Below are positions 1-8,688 of a stretch of 64,000 nucleotides of DNA, in pieces. Made by a program: the position numbers and the translations under genes. This DNA comes from Massilia sp. IC2-477 (lineage in GTDB: Bacteria; Pseudomonadota; Gammaproteobacteria; Burkholderiales; Burkholderiaceae_D): the NCBI RefSeq assembly GCF_020707265.1, contig NZ_JAJFEQ010000006.1, positions 248,001-312,000 on the forward strand, written 5' to 3'. Position 1 is the stretch's first letter. Every line of letters starts with the position of its first letter. Below the pieces are notes generated by a model. The model was not told where the DNA came from. It searched no databases and was given only the letters and a program-made list of their open reading frames with translations.

Positions 1-1
1 C

Positions 2-346
2 GCCCTGGTCAAGGCCAAGGGCAAGGATGAGATGATGAAGCGCATCAACGCCAAGGACGCCGACTACGTCCAGGGCGAGCTCTACATGGACATCCGCGAC
101 CTGAAGACCGGCATCGTGCTGGCCCATCCCTACAACCCCTCGATCGTCGGCAAGGACCTGACCGACGTGCCGGATGCGAACGGCAAGAAGTACCGCCGCG
201 AGATCATCGAGCTGGCCGCCGCCAAGGGCAAGGGCTGGGTCGACTACCAGTACAAGAATCCGACCAGCGGCAAGATCGAGCCGAAGACCACCTTCATCCA
301 GCGCGTCGACGACGTGGTGCTGGAAGTCGGCATCTACAAGAAGTAA
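2..346 (+). CDS. Cache-domain protein, C-terminal part (5' end outside window)
   Basis: The frame is open from base 2 and ends with TAA at 344-346, so only the last 114 residues are present. The visible part has the features of a single Cache (sCache_2) sensor module: a YVQGELYMDIRDLKTG stretch, a conserved AHPYNPSIVGKDLTDVPD segment, a GKGWVDYQYKNP strand pair, and a short terminal strand ending in GIYKK. No membrane segment or signalling domain follows, so this is a free-standing Cache protein, normally exported and ligand binding. The stop lies 27 bases before a methyl-accepting chemotaxis gene, which suggests a shared transcript and a role in presenting a small ligand to that receptor. 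That partnership is inferred from position only. Confidence 0.75.
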   Translation, partial: ALVKAKGKDEMMKRINAKDADYVQGELYMDIRDLKTGIVLAHPYNPSIVGKDLTDVPDANGKKYRREIIELAAAKGKGWVDYQYKNPTSGKIEPKTTFIQRVDDVVLEVGIYKK

Positions 347-373
347 ATCCCTTATTCCACGCCCGGAGTCAAC

Positions 374-2086
374 ATGCTGAACAAATTGCGGATCGGCCCG
401 AAACTCCTGCTGGCCCCGGGCCTGGTGCTGGTGCTGCTGACCTTGTTGTCTGCGGCCGCCTATTACGGCATGGTGCGCCAGAACGCCTCGCTCGAGCACA
501 TGGTGCAGGTGCGCGCCGCGCGCCTGCAGGCCGTGGCCGACGTGGCGGGCGAGGCGCGCTTTGCACATGCCAACATCTACCAGCTGCTGGCCTGGGTGAA
601 CGGCAGCTTCGCCGCCAACCGCCTGGCCGCGCTGACCGCCGACATCCACAAGAAGCATGCCGGCATCAAGACCCGCCTGGACGAACTGTCCCGGCTGGCC
701 GAGCCGAGCGAGCGCGCGCCGATCGAGAACTCGCTGGCGGCCCTGTCCAGCTACCGCAAGATGGTGAACGAAACCATCGAGCTGGCCCAAGTCGACCAGT
801 CGATCGCCACCAACTCCATGCAGAAGGCCGAGAAGCAGTTCGTCGCCCTCGACACCGGCCTGCAGAACCTGGCGGCGCTGGAGAAGAAGCTGAGCGTGGA
901 AGCCCACGCCGCCGCCAAGGCCGAATTCCGTTCGCTCGGGATCACCATGGCCGGCCTGGTGCTGCTGTCGATCGGGCTGTCGCTGGTGGTGACGATGCTG
1001 GTGAGGCGCGCCATGCTGACCGACATCCGCTCGATCGCCACCGTCGTCAACGAGCTGGCCGATGGCCGCCTGCGTCCTTCCGGCACGCCGGGCAGCGGGC
1101 GCGACGAAATCGCGGACACCTCGCGCGCGCTCGACCACAGCATCAAGCGCCTGACCGGCGCCCTGCACAGCATCCTCGGCGCGGTGCGCTCGATCGACAC
1201 CGCCTCGCAGGAAATCGCCAGCGGCAACCTCGACCTGTCGACCCGCACCGAGCTGCAGGCCGGCTCGCTCGAGCAGACCGCCAGCACGATGGAAGAACTG
1301 ACCACCGCGGTCAAGGAAAACGCCAACAACGCGCAGTTGGCGTCCACCCTCGCGGCCGAGGCGGCGCAGTTGGCCTCGAACGGCGGCCAGGCCGTGGGGC
1401 GCGCCGTAGCGACCATGGAATCGATCCAGGCCAGCTCGCGCAAGATCGTCGAGATCACCGGGGTCATCGACGGCATCTCGTTCCAGACCAACCTGCTGGC
1501 CCTGAACGCGGCGGTGGAAGCGGCGCGCGCCGGCGAGCAGGGACGCGGCTTTGCCGTGGTGGCGGCCGAAGTGCGCACGCTGGCGCAGCGCTCGGCGGCG
1601 GCGGCGCGCGAGATCAAGGGCCTGATCGCGGACTCGGTCAAGATCATCGAGGACGGCAGCGCCTCGGTGAGCGAGGCCGGCGCCAGCATGGGCGACATCG
1701 TCGCCTCGGTACGCCAGGTGAACGACATCATCGGCCGCATCAGCATCGCCAGCACCGAGCAGGCCAACGGCATCGCCGAAGTGAACCAGGCGGTGGGACA
1801 GATGGACGGCATGACCCAGCAGAACGCGGCCCTGGTGGAACAGGCGGCGGCGGCGGCCGAAAGCCTGCACGAGCAGACCGTCAACCTGGCCAGGGCCGTG
1901 TCGATCTTCAAGCTGGAAGGCGAGGAGATTCCGGCGATCGAGCAGGAACAGGCGGCGCCGGAAGAAGACGGCGAGGATGCGGGCTTCCACGGCCTGCAGG
2001 AACGGCGCGCAAGCGCAAGCCCGATGCGCGGGCGCCCGATCGCGGCCCTGCCCGTGGCTGAACGCGCACGCCGGCGGCGTGCCTGA
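374..2086 (+). CDS. Methyl-accepting chemotaxis protein
   Basis: This 570-residue inner-membrane chemoreceptor signals to CheA/CheW. TM1 is at about residues 10-31 and is followed by a periplasmic four-helix-bundle-type region to about 190. TM2 lies at about 192-213, then a HAMP linker and a long coiled-coil signalling domain. The hairpin tip ([38 protein letters not shown], about residues 358-395) is the class conserved in all MCPs. The C-terminus is Ala/Arg-rich and lacks an NWETF-type pentapeptide for CheR docking, so methylation would need another tether. GGAGT precedes the ATG. The stop codon abuts the convergent glycosylase stop with no spacer and no visible terminator. Confidence 0.95.
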   Translation: MLNKLRIGPKLLLAPGLVLVLLTLLSAAAYYGMVRQNASLEHMVQVRAARLQAVADVAGEARFAHANIYQLLAWVNGSFAANRLAALTADIHKKHAGIKTRLDELSRLAEPSERAPIENSLAALSSYRKMVNETIELAQVDQSIATNSMQKAEKQFVALDTGLQNLAALEKKLSVEAHAAAKAEFRSLGITMAGLVLLSIGLSLVVTMLVRRAMLTDIRSIATVVNELADGRLRPSGTPGSGRDEIADTSRALDHSIKRLTGALHSILGAVRSIDTASQEIASGNLDLSTRTELQAGSLEQTASTMEELTTAVKENANNAQLASTLAAEAAQLASNGGQAVGRAVATMESIQASSRKIVEITGVIDGISFQTNLLALNAAVEAARAGEQGRGFAVVAAEVRTLAQRSAAAAREIKGLIADSVKIIEDGSASVSEAGASMGDIVASVRQVNDIIGRISIASTEQANGIAEVNQAVGQMDGMTQQNAALVEQAAAAAESLHEQTVNLARAVSIFKLEGEEIPAIEQEQAAPEEDGEDAGFHGLQERRASASPMRGRPIAALPVAERARRRRA

Positions 2087-2656
2087 TCAGCGGAACGGCC
2101 GGCTGACGAAGCGCGAGCCGGCCAGCCCGAAACGCCAGGGCACGTCCATCGCCTTCGAGATCCCGATGCGCGGCCCGGCCACCACCTCCAGCCCCGGACT
2201 ACCCGGCAGCAGCTCGAACGGTGGCTGCGACAGCGGCATGCCGTTGTTGGCGCGGGTCACGCCCAGCGCCTGGCACAGTTTGCCCGGGCCGGAGCACAGC
2301 AGCCACTCGTCGTCCGCGTCGCGGCGCCGGCGCATCTCATCCAACCCTGCCAGCGGTTCCAGTGCGCGGATCAGGACCCCGGCCCCATGACCCTCTTCGC
2401 GGCACACGAAGTTCAGGCACCAGTGGATGCCATAGGAGCGGTAGACGTAGGCGTGGGCGGGCGGTCCGAACATCGAGGCATTGCGCTCGGTCGGACCGGA
2501 AAAGGCGTGCGAGGCCGGATCCTCGCGGTCATAGGCTTCCGTCTCGACGATCCGTCCGCCGACGCCGTTCACCAGGACTGTCACGCCGATCAGCTGGCGC
2601 GCGACGATCTCCGCCGGCTGAGTGAAATCGATACCTGCTATTGTCGAAATGGCCAT
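2087..2656 (-). CDS. DNA-3-methyladenine glycosylase (AAG/Mpg family)
   Basis: This 189-residue base-excision repair enzyme removes alkylated and deaminated purines. The family hallmarks are present: [22 protein letters not shown] at the N-terminus, the IVETEAY segment holding the catalytic glutamate, [40 protein letters not shown], and the [11 protein letters not shown] motif. The length matches bacterial Mpg proteins. The ATG at 2656 is the only start that keeps the N-terminal strand. The gene is divergent from the HDOD gene and ends exactly where the convergent MCP gene ends. The fold family is not related to AlkA or Tag. Confidence 0.93.
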   Translation of the reverse strand: MAISTIAGIDFTQPAEIVARQLIGVTVLVNGVGGRIVETEAYDREDPASHAFSGPTERNASMFGPPAHAYVYRSYGIHWCLNFVCREEGHGAGVLIRALEPLAGLDEMRRRRDADDEWLLCSGPGKLCQALGVTRANNGMPLSQPPFELLPGSPGLEVVAGPRIGISKAMDVPWRFGLAGSRFVSRPFR

Positions 2657-2823
2657 GGCCGGATTCTAGCGCGGGTCGTTTTGCGGTGTCGCTTTGGTGA
2701 AATAGATACAAAAAATGATTTGATTGACAAAGCTTCGGAATTGCCTTGCTGCAATAAAATGGGGTCTGAGGTATAGTGGCACGGTTGTTCGCATTCCTCC
2801 CGCAATTCCTCCTGCCCGCGCCC

Positions 2824-3681
2824 ATGAATACCGTCGCCGATCCCGTTCCGCAACTCGACCAGGTCGATGCCCTGATCAAGTCGATCCGCATCCCGCCCCG
2901 GCCGAGCCTGCTCGCCGACATGCAGCGCGAACTGGCTTCGGAAGATCCGTCGCCGGAAGCGATCGGCAAGATCGTGGCGAGCGACGTCGGCATGTCCGGC
3001 GCCCTGCTGAAGCTGGCCAATTCCTCGATCTACGGCGGGCGGCGCAAGGCCAAGTCGGTCGAGCAGGCGATCCTGTTCCTCGGCATTAACCAGGTCGCAG
3101 CCCTGATGACCGGCCTGCTGGCGCGCCAGGCGATCCCCACCAACAGCGCGGCGCTGGCCAGCTTCTGGGACATCAGTACCCGGCGCGCCCAGGCCATGGT
3201 GTTCCTGTCGCGCCGCCTGCGCATCGGCGAGCCGGACGTGGCCCACACCTTCGGCCTGTTCTGCGACACCGGCGTGCCGCTGCTGATGGACCGCTTCGCC
3301 GACTACGCCGCGACCTACGCAGCCGCCTCGCTGGAAGCCGAGCGTCCGTTCACCGCGCTGGAAGACGAGCGCCACTCGACCTCGCACGCCGCGGTCGGTT
3401 GCCTGCTGGCGCGCAACTGGGGCCTGTCGGGCGACGTCGGCTGGGCCATCCTGCACCACCACGATTTCGCGGTGCTCGAGGACGCCTCCACCGCGGGCGC
3501 CGTGCGCTCGCTGGTCGCCCTGTCGGTGCTGGCCGAAAGCGCCATCTGCCGCTACCAGGGCCATGCCGAGTCGCTCGAGTGGAACAAGGGCGGCGCCAGG
3601 GCCTGCGCCTACCTCGGCCTGTCCGACGAAGAGACGGCCGAGCTGCTGGACGAACTGGTCGAAGCCTTCCACGAAGAGTGA
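2824..3681 (+). CDS. HDOD domain-containing protein
   Basis: This 285-residue cytoplasmic protein is almost entirely an HDOD domain (about residues 10-215), a metal-less relative of HD phosphohydrolases used in bacterial signalling. Typical segments are IRIPPRPSLLADMQRELASED, VASDVGMSGALLKLANSSIYG and SVEQAILFLGINQVAALMTG. The usual HD metal ligands are not present as an HD pair. The frame is open further upstream to a GTG at 2776, but a TATAGT hexamer at 2772-2777 looks like a -10 box and would put that GTG inside the promoter, so the ATG at 2824 is preferred. No SD sequence precedes it. Partners cannot be named; HDOD proteins often act in motility or stress signalling. Confidence 0.88.
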   Translation: MNTVADPVPQLDQVDALIKSIRIPPRPSLLADMQRELASEDPSPEAIGKIVASDVGMSGALLKLANSSIYGGRRKAKSVEQAILFLGINQVAALMTGLLARQAIPTNSAALASFWDISTRRAQAMVFLSRRLRIGEPDVAHTFGLFCDTGVPLLMDRFADYAATYAAASLEAERPFTALEDERHSTSHAAVGCLLARNWGLSGDVGWAILHHHDFAVLEDASTAGAVRSLVALSVLAESAICRYQGHAESLEWNKGGARACAYLGLSDEETAELLDELVEAFHEE

Positions 3682-3689
3682 CAGCATTT

Positions 3690-3718
3690 TTGACATCGCT
3701 CCGGTAGAGGCAGATACT
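3690..3718 (+). promoter_or_regulatory. Sigma-70-type promoter of the TPR lipoprotein gene
   Basis: A perfect TTGACA (3690-3695) is followed by a 17-base spacer and GATACT (3713-3718). Transcription would begin near 3725, about 29 bases before the lipoprotein ATG, with a GGAGTGAG ribosome site in between. Confidence 0.7.
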
Positions 3719-3753
3719 GCGTGCTGTAAGTACGAGTGCCCCTGGAGTGAGTC

Positions 3754-4926
3754 ATGAAACGCATCGCCATCCTGTTGTCCCTGTCCCTGCTGGCCGGCTG
3801 CGCCAGCGTGCAGCCGCCTGCTGCCCCGACACCCCTGTTCGCCGATGCGCGTTTTGCGCCGCCTTCCGAACAAGTCGGCGCCGACGACCTGTTTACGCTC
3901 AGCCCGGCAATGCGCTCCTACCTGAACAGCCAGGCCTTCGGCCGGCAGCTGCGCCAGCACGGCCAGCGCCAGGGCCTGGTGCATGCGCTGTACAGCAAGA
4001 ATGACCTGATGCTCGAGTACGAATCCGCGCGCACCCGCACCGCCGCGCAGACCTTCGCCGACCGCTCCGGCAACTGCCTGTCGCTGGTGATCATGACCGC
4101 CGCCTTCGCCAAGGAACTGGGCATGCCGATCCGCTTTCGCAGCGTCGACGTGGACAGCACCTGGAGCCGTACGGCGGGTCTCTACCTGGCCAGCGCCCAC
4201 GTCAACATCAGCATCGGCAGCCGCCGCGAGGCCGGCATGCGCAGCACCGACCAGGACGACATGCTGCTGGTCGACTTCATCCCGCAGAGCGAAGCGCAGC
4301 GCATCCGCGCACGCGAGCTGGAGGAAGAAGAAATCGTCGCCCTCTACCTGAACAACCGCGCGGCCGAGATGCTGGTGCACGAGCGCCTCGACGACGCCTA
4401 CTGGTGGGCCCGGGCGGCAGTCGACAAGCGTCCCGGCATGGTCCCGGCCCTGAACACCCTGGCCGTGATCTACGACCGCCACGGCGACCGCGCGCTGGCC
4501 GAGCAGACCTATCGCGCGGCGCTCGAACGCGAGCCGGAAAACGTGATGGTGCTGCGCAACCTGCAGCCGGTGCTGGCCGCCCAGGGCAAGCATGCGGAAG
4601 CGCAGGCACTGGCGCAGCGCATCGCCGCCATCGAGCCCTTCCCGCCCTACCACTACTTCGACAAGGGCATGGTCGCGCTGCGCGAGGGCGACTACGGCAA
4701 GGCGCGCGAGCTGTTCGAGCGCGAGGTCAAGCGCGCCCCCTACAACGACGAGTTCCGCTTCTGGCTCGGCGTCTCGCACCTGAAGCTGGGCGACATCAAG
4801 GACGCGCGCGAGCAGATCGCCAAGGCCCTCGACACCAGCACCCGCCAGGAAATGCGCCAGGTGTATTCGGCCAAGCTGGCGCACCTGCGGCGCACCGGCA
4901 CGGCGACCGGCACCCTGATCCGCTGA
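3754..4926 (+). CDS. Transglutaminase-like / TPR outer-membrane lipoprotein
   Basis: This 390-residue protein has a type II signal peptide with lipobox LAGC, making Cys16 the lipidated residue; Ala at +2 favours outer-membrane sorting. Residues about 70-160 hold a transglutaminase-like core: the RSGNCLSLVIMTAAFAKELG segment carries the Cys position of that fold, and SAHVNISI supplies a downstream His. Residues about 200-385 contain TPR-like helices, for example AVDKRPGMVPALNTLAVIYDRHGDRALAEQTYRAAL and KGMVALREGDYGKARELFEREVKRAPYNDEFRFWLG. The domain order resembles lipoproteins of unknown role in Oxalobacteraceae. It has its own promoter and no operon partner. Activity is not established, and the Cys could serve binding rather than catalysis. 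Confidence 0.82.
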   Translation: MKRIAILLSLSLLAGCASVQPPAAPTPLFADARFAPPSEQVGADDLFTLSPAMRSYLNSQAFGRQLRQHGQRQGLVHALYSKNDLMLEYESARTRTAAQTFADRSGNCLSLVIMTAAFAKELGMPIRFRSVDVDSTWSRTAGLYLASAHVNISIGSRREAGMRSTDQDDMLLVDFIPQSEAQRIRARELEEEEIVALYLNNRAAEMLVHERLDDAYWWARAAVDKRPGMVPALNTLAVIYDRHGDRALAEQTYRAALEREPENVMVLRNLQPVLAAQGKHAEAQALAQRIAAIEPFPPYHYFDKGMVALREGDYGKARELFEREVKRAPYNDEFRFWLGVSHLKLGDIKDAREQIAKALDTSTRQEMRQVYSAKLAHLRRTGTATGTLIR

Positions 4927-4945
4927 GGCACCCGATCCGCCGCGC

Positions 4946-4994
4946 TTGACAGCCGGCGGATAAAGGGCAAGAATACGATTAACTAATTAGTTAA
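4946..4994 (+). promoter_or_regulatory. Promoter and AT-rich operator of the arsR-desaturase operon
   Basis: TTGACA (4946-4951), a 17-base spacer and AAGAAT (4969-4974) form a good sigma-70 promoter. Immediately downstream is a perfect 16-bp palindrome, TTAACTAATTAGTTAA (4979-4994), which would cover the transcription start. The ArsR ATG is 8 bases after it. The placement is that of an autoregulatory operator. Confidence 0.75.
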
Positions 4995-5001
4995 TTAAAG
5001 A

Positions 5002-5328
5002 ATGAACTCAAACTTGGACAAGACTTTCGAAGCACTGGCTTCGCTGCCGCGCCGCAAGATCCTCGCCCTGCTGTCGAATGTCGAACTGACGACTTCCGAA
5101 CTGGCCGAGCGGCTGGGGATCAGCGCGCCGGCCATCTCGCGCCACCTGTCGGTGCTGGAAAACGCGGCCCTGGTCACGAGCGAGCGGCGCGGGCAATTCG
5201 TGTACTACACGCTCAAGCCCGACAGCCTGGTCAACCAGCTGTCCGGCTTCATGTTCGAACTGTGCCCGACAGCCGGGCCCCTGAAGCGCGAATCGAAGGC
5301 AATCGCGGCAAAGCGCAAGACAAACTGA
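5002..5328 (+). CDS. ArsR-family winged-helix repressor
   Basis: This 108-residue regulator has a winged helix-turn-helix spanning about residues 5-90. RRKILALLSNVELTTSELAERLGISAPAISRHLSVLENAALVTSERRGQFVYYTL contains the recognition helix (APAISRHLSVLE) and the wing. It lacks the ELCVCDL cysteine metal site of classical ArsR and resembles the metal-independent SdpR-like branch. It follows a palindromic operator and precedes the desaturase gene by 15 bases, so it probably represses itself and that gene. The ATG at 5002 has no clear SD and lies about 21 bases after the predicted start point. Confidence 0.88.
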   Translation: MNSNLDKTFEALASLPRRKILALLSNVELTTSELAERLGISAPAISRHLSVLENAALVTSERRGQFVYYTLKPDSLVNQLSGFMFELCPTAGPLKRESKAIAAKRKTN

Positions 5329-5343
5329 CATCCGGAGGCGGCA

Positions 5344-6579
5344 ATGGCAGATCGGCAGGCGGCAGGCGGTAACGTGTTCGCAGGAAGGGTGCGCTGGGAG
5401 CCGGTGCGCTCGCTGTGGTGGACCGGGACGACGGGCGTGGCCATCGTCGGCGGCGCCCTGACCTTCAGCTGGACGGCGCTGGCGGTCTTCCTCGCCACGA
5501 CCGCAACCGTGCTGCTGTTCGGGCATTCGCTCGGCAGCCACCGCAAACTGATCCACGACAGCTTCGCCTGTCCGCGCTGGCTCGAATACCTGCTGGTCTA
5601 CCTGGGCGTGCAGGTCGGCCTGTCCGGGCCGCTGGGACTGGTGCGCCAGCACGACCTGCGCGATCATGCGCAGCGCCAGCCCGACTGCCATCCCTTCCTG
5701 CGCCACGGCGCCTCATTCTGGCAGGACGCCTGGTGGCAGCTGCACTGCCGCCTCGAACTGGACGACCCGCCGCAGCTGGAACCGGCACCAGGCATTGCCG
5801 CCGACCGCTTCTACCGCTTCCTGGAACGTAGCTGGATGCTGCAGCAGGTCCCGCCGGCGCTGCTGCTGTATCTTGCAGGCGGCTGGGCCTTCGTCATCTG
5901 GGGCGGCTGCGCCCGCATCGCGGCCGGCGTCACCGGCCACTGGCTGATCGGCCACTTCGCCCATAACCACGGCGCCATGCACCACAGCGTGGACGGCGCG
6001 GCGGTACAGGGCCGCAACGTCAGGCTGGCTTCGCTGCTGACCATGGGCGAATCCTGGCACAACAACCACCATGCGTTTCCCGGCTCGGCGCGCCTCGGCC
6101 TGTATCCGGGCGAATGGGATCCCGGCTGGTGGGTGCTGGTGCTGCTGCGCCGGCTCGGCCTGGTGTGGCGCATCCGGCTGCCGCATGGCTGCCCGGATAG
6201 GCCCGAATTACGTCGGCTGGACGATGTACCCTGCGTGGCGGCGCCGGTGCCGCAATCCCTGGCCGACATGGTTCGCAACAGCGTGGCTGTCGCTGCCGCA
6301 CTGTTCACGCAGGCTGCTCCCGCAAGCTTGGATGGACCATGCGCGACCATGTCAGTGTCCTGCATGCGCAGGCTGGCCGGGCCCAGGGCCGTGGTGACGC
6401 GCAACCCGGCGCAACCGAGACTGCGGCTGAGGCTCGGCTTCGCCAGCGTGGTCGGCCTGCCCGCGTTCCTGCTGGCCATCGGCAGCCGCAACGCCTGTTC
6501 CGCGGTCGTGGCGGTCTTGCTCCTGCCCGCTGCGGTGCTGGCGGAATCCCTGCGCGGCCAGCTAGCCTGGTCCGAATAA
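5344..6579 (+). CDS. Fatty-acid desaturase-family membrane enzyme with extra C-terminal region
   Basis: This 411-residue protein has a GGAGG ribosome site. Residues 1-280 carry the histidine boxes of acyl-CoA/acyl-lipid desaturases: HSLGSH (61-66), HDLRDH (103-108), HNHGAMHH (208-214) and WHNNHH (238-243). These bind a di-iron centre in the membrane, and hydrophobic segments separate them as in the family. The expected product is a desaturated acyl chain; regiospecificity cannot be read. Residues 281-411 have no counterpart in ordinary desaturases: a Cys/Arg-rich linker, then a hydrophobic hairpin (about 365-400). The gene is probably co-transcribed with the upstream ArsR gene, so lipid desaturation may be switched by that repressor. 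The 3' end overlaps the convergent glycosylase gene by 18 bases. Confidence 0.8.
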   Translation: MADRQAAGGNVFAGRVRWEPVRSLWWTGTTGVAIVGGALTFSWTALAVFLATTATVLLFGHSLGSHRKLIHDSFACPRWLEYLLVYLGVQVGLSGPLGLVRQHDLRDHAQRQPDCHPFLRHGASFWQDAWWQLHCRLELDDPPQLEPAPGIAADRFYRFLERSWMLQQVPPALLLYLAGGWAFVIWGGCARIAAGVTGHWLIGHFAHNHGAMHHSVDGAAVQGRNVRLASLLTMGESWHNNHHAFPGSARLGLYPGEWDPGWWVLVLLRRLGLVWRIRLPHGCPDRPELRRLDDVPCVAAPVPQSLADMVRNSVAVAAALFTQAAPASLDGPCATMSVSCMRRLAGPRAVVTRNPAQPRLRLRLGFASVVGLPAFLLAIGSRNACSAVVAVLLLPAAVLAESLRGQLAWSE

Positions 6580-7107
6580 GGAGGACTGGGCCGGCGCCGA
6601 GTTGCCCGCGGGTGCAGGCTCGGACAGCTGGCGCCAGACGGCGAGCTTCTGCTCGAAGCTCATCGCCATGTGCGCCGGAGAGCTCGACGGCAGCACGACG
6701 GTGCGATAGCCGGCCGCCGCGAACTGAGGCGCGAACTTGCCGGATGCCTGGCCGTTGAAACCGACCGTCTCCAGTTGCGGGCACAGCGCGCGTAAGCGCT
6801 CGAAATCGTTGGCGGCCGGGTTGCGGATGGCGGAGTCCAGGCTGCCTTCGCGCTCGCAGCCGGCCAGCACATCCCACAGGCCGAAGCGGTGCGCCAGCAG
6901 GCGCGGCAGGCGCTCCTCATACGGCAGGCTGGCCAGGTCTTCCCCGATCACGGCCGAGATCAGCGGCCAGAACTGGTTGCGGGGATGCGCATAGTAGCGC
7001 TGCGCCGCCAGCGAGGCTGCACCGGGAAAGCTGCCGAGGACGAGCACGCGGGTGCTTGGTGCGATCACCGGCGCCAGGCCGGTCAGGGAAGGTGTGGAAG
7101 TCGCCAT
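6562..7107 (-). CDS. Uracil-DNA-glycosylase-superfamily protein, probable hypoxanthine (deoxyinosine) DNA glycosylase
   Basis: The protein is 181 residues from the ATG at 7107; the frame also opens 13 residues earlier at 7146. The motifs match family 6 (HDG) of the UDG superfamily: VLVLGSFPGAASL for the first catalytic loop, YYAHPRNQFWPLI directly after it, LWDVLAGCEREGSLDSAI, and VVLPSSSPAHMAMSF for the DNA-intercalation loop. HDG enzymes excise deaminated adenine. The short form starting MATSTPSL fits homolog lengths better. It overlaps the convergent desaturase gene by 18 bases at the 3' end. It is one of three DNA-base repair genes in the window. Confidence 0.85.
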   Translation of the reverse strand: MATSTPSLTGLAPVIAPSTRVLVLGSFPGAASLAAQRYYAHPRNQFWPLISAVIGEDLASLPYEERLPRLLAHRFGLWDVLAGCEREGSLDSAIRNPAANDFERLRALCPQLETVGFNGQASGKFAPQFAAAGYRTVVLPSSSPAHMAMSFEQKLAVWRQLSEPAPAGNSAPAQSSLFGPG

Positions 7108-7196
7108 GACGCGATTGTAGCCGGGCGAAAAAAAAGCGGCGAGCACATAGTACCCGCCGCAAAGGGCAAAACGCCTGGAGAGGTGAACTACAGGTA

Positions 7197-8687
7197 CTAC
7201 TTCATGGCGACGGTGTTGCTGTCGATGCGGCCCGCGTCCCAGCCCCCGCCCAGAGAGCGGATCAGGGCCACGGTCGTCACCGCGCGGTTGCCGCGCAGCT
7301 GGACCGCGGTGCGTTCGACCGCGGCCAGGTTGCGCTGCGCGTCGAGCAGTTCGAGATAGCTGGAGCGGCCAGCGTCATACAGCTTCTGCGCCAGGTCGGC
7401 CGAGCGGCGCGCCGCTACCAGCGCCGCGTCGATCTGCTCGGCCTGGCCGGACAGGATGCGCAGGCCGGCCAGGTTGTCCTCGACCTCGGCAAAGGCCGTC
7501 AGCACGCTCTGGCGGTAGCTGCCCACCGATTCTTCCAGCACCGCTTCGCTGCGTTCGACATTGGCGCGGTTGCGGCCGCCGTCGATCAGCGGCATCGAGG
7601 TGAGCAGGCCCAGGACCCAGGAGCGGCTGCTCCACTTGAACACTTCCGAGAAGGCGCCGCCGACGCCGCCGCCGGCCGCGCTGATGGTCAAGGCCGGGAA
7701 CATCGCGCCACGCGCCACGCCGATGCGGGCATTCGAGGCTTCCATCGCACGCTGCGCAGCGACGATATCCGGACGACGCTCGAGCAGCGAAGACGGCAGG
7801 CCGGCCGGGATGGCCGGCAGCAGGGTCGCATCCAGCAGCGGGCTGGGGCCGGCCACGTAGTTGGCCGCCGGTTTGCCCAGCAGGACCGCGAGCGCATGCT
7901 CGGCGGTCGCGCGCTGGCGCTGCAGGCCGATGGCTTCCGCACGCGCCGTCGCCAGCTCGGTACGGGCCCGCGACAGGTCGAATTCGCCAATGTCCCCAAG
8001 GTCGAAGCGGCGCTGGGTGACTTTCACGCTTTCCTCGCGCAGGCGCACGGTCTGGCCCACGGTATCCAGCTCGGCGTCCAGGGCGCGCAGGCGGAAGTAG
8101 GTTTGCGCCACGTCCGCCTGCAGGGCCAGCAGCACCGAGCGGTAATTCGCTTCAAGCGTCGCCGCATCGCTGCGCGCCGCCGACACGCCCGCCGCCACGC
8201 GGCCAAACAGGTCGACCTCGTAGCTGGCCGTGAGATTGGCCGTATAGCTCGTCACCGCCTGGGTCGGCGACCCCTGCGGCAGGCCGGATTCCAGTGCCGA
8301 CGGGCGGGCGCGCTGGGCGCCGATGCCGACGCCGATTTGCGGCACGCGATCCGCAGCTGCAATGCCGGCGATCGCCCTCGCCTGCTTGACGCGGGCGGCG
8401 GCCACCGACAGGTTGGCGTTGTTGGCGCTCGCTTCCTCGACCAGGACGGTCAGCGCCGGATCCTGGAAGGCGAGCCACCACTGGCCGCGCGGCTGCTGCT
8501 CGGCCGGCTGGGCCGGCTTCCAGCGCGAACCTTCGATACCCGCGACTTCAGTCGCAGGCGCCACCTGCAGGTTGCGGAAGGCAGTCGGGGTCTCGACCGC
8601 CGGCTGTTTGAAGTCCGGGGTGGCGCAGGCAGTCAGCAGCAAGGCTGCCAACAGTGGGGCCACGCCCCTTGCGATCATGCTCTTCAT
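7197..8687 (-). CDS. RND efflux outer-membrane factor lipoprotein (NodT/OprM family)
   Basis: This 496-residue TolC-like channel has signal peptide MKSMIARGVAPLLAALLLTAC with lipobox LTAC (Cys21). Two OEP repeats follow, with typical segments WWLAFQDPALTVLVEEASANNANLSVAAARVKQARAI, YEVDLFGRV and PLIDGGRNRANVERSEA. The frame extends to 8768, but the ATG at 8687 starts the signal peptide and sits one base from the stop of the pump gene, so it is the real start. Last gene of a three-gene efflux operon. The substrate is unknown. Confidence 0.95.
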   Translation of the reverse strand: MKSMIARGVAPLLAALLLTACATPDFKQPAVETPTAFRNLQVAPATEVAGIEGSRWKPAQPAEQQPRGQWWLAFQDPALTVLVEEASANNANLSVAAARVKQARAIAGIAAADRVPQIGVGIGAQRARPSALESGLPQGSPTQAVTSYTANLTASYEVDLFGRVAAGVSAARSDAATLEANYRSVLLALQADVAQTYFRLRALDAELDTVGQTVRLREESVKVTQRRFDLGDIGEFDLSRARTELATARAEAIGLQRQRATAEHALAVLLGKPAANYVAGPSPLLDATLLPAIPAGLPSSLLERRPDIVAAQRAMEASNARIGVARGAMFPALTISAAGGGVGGAFSEVFKWSSRSWVLGLLTSMPLIDGGRNRANVERSEAVLEESVGSYRQSVLTAFAEVEDNLAGLRILSGQAEQIDAALVAARRSADLAQKLYDAGRSSYLELLDAQRNLAAVERTAVQLRGNRAVTTVALIRSLGGGWDAGRIDSNTVAMK

Positions 8688-8688
8688 C

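Noticed and set aside
2776..2823. GTG start for the HDOD gene
   Set aside because: It overlaps a TATAGT -10-like box, and the added residues are not part of the HDOD fold.
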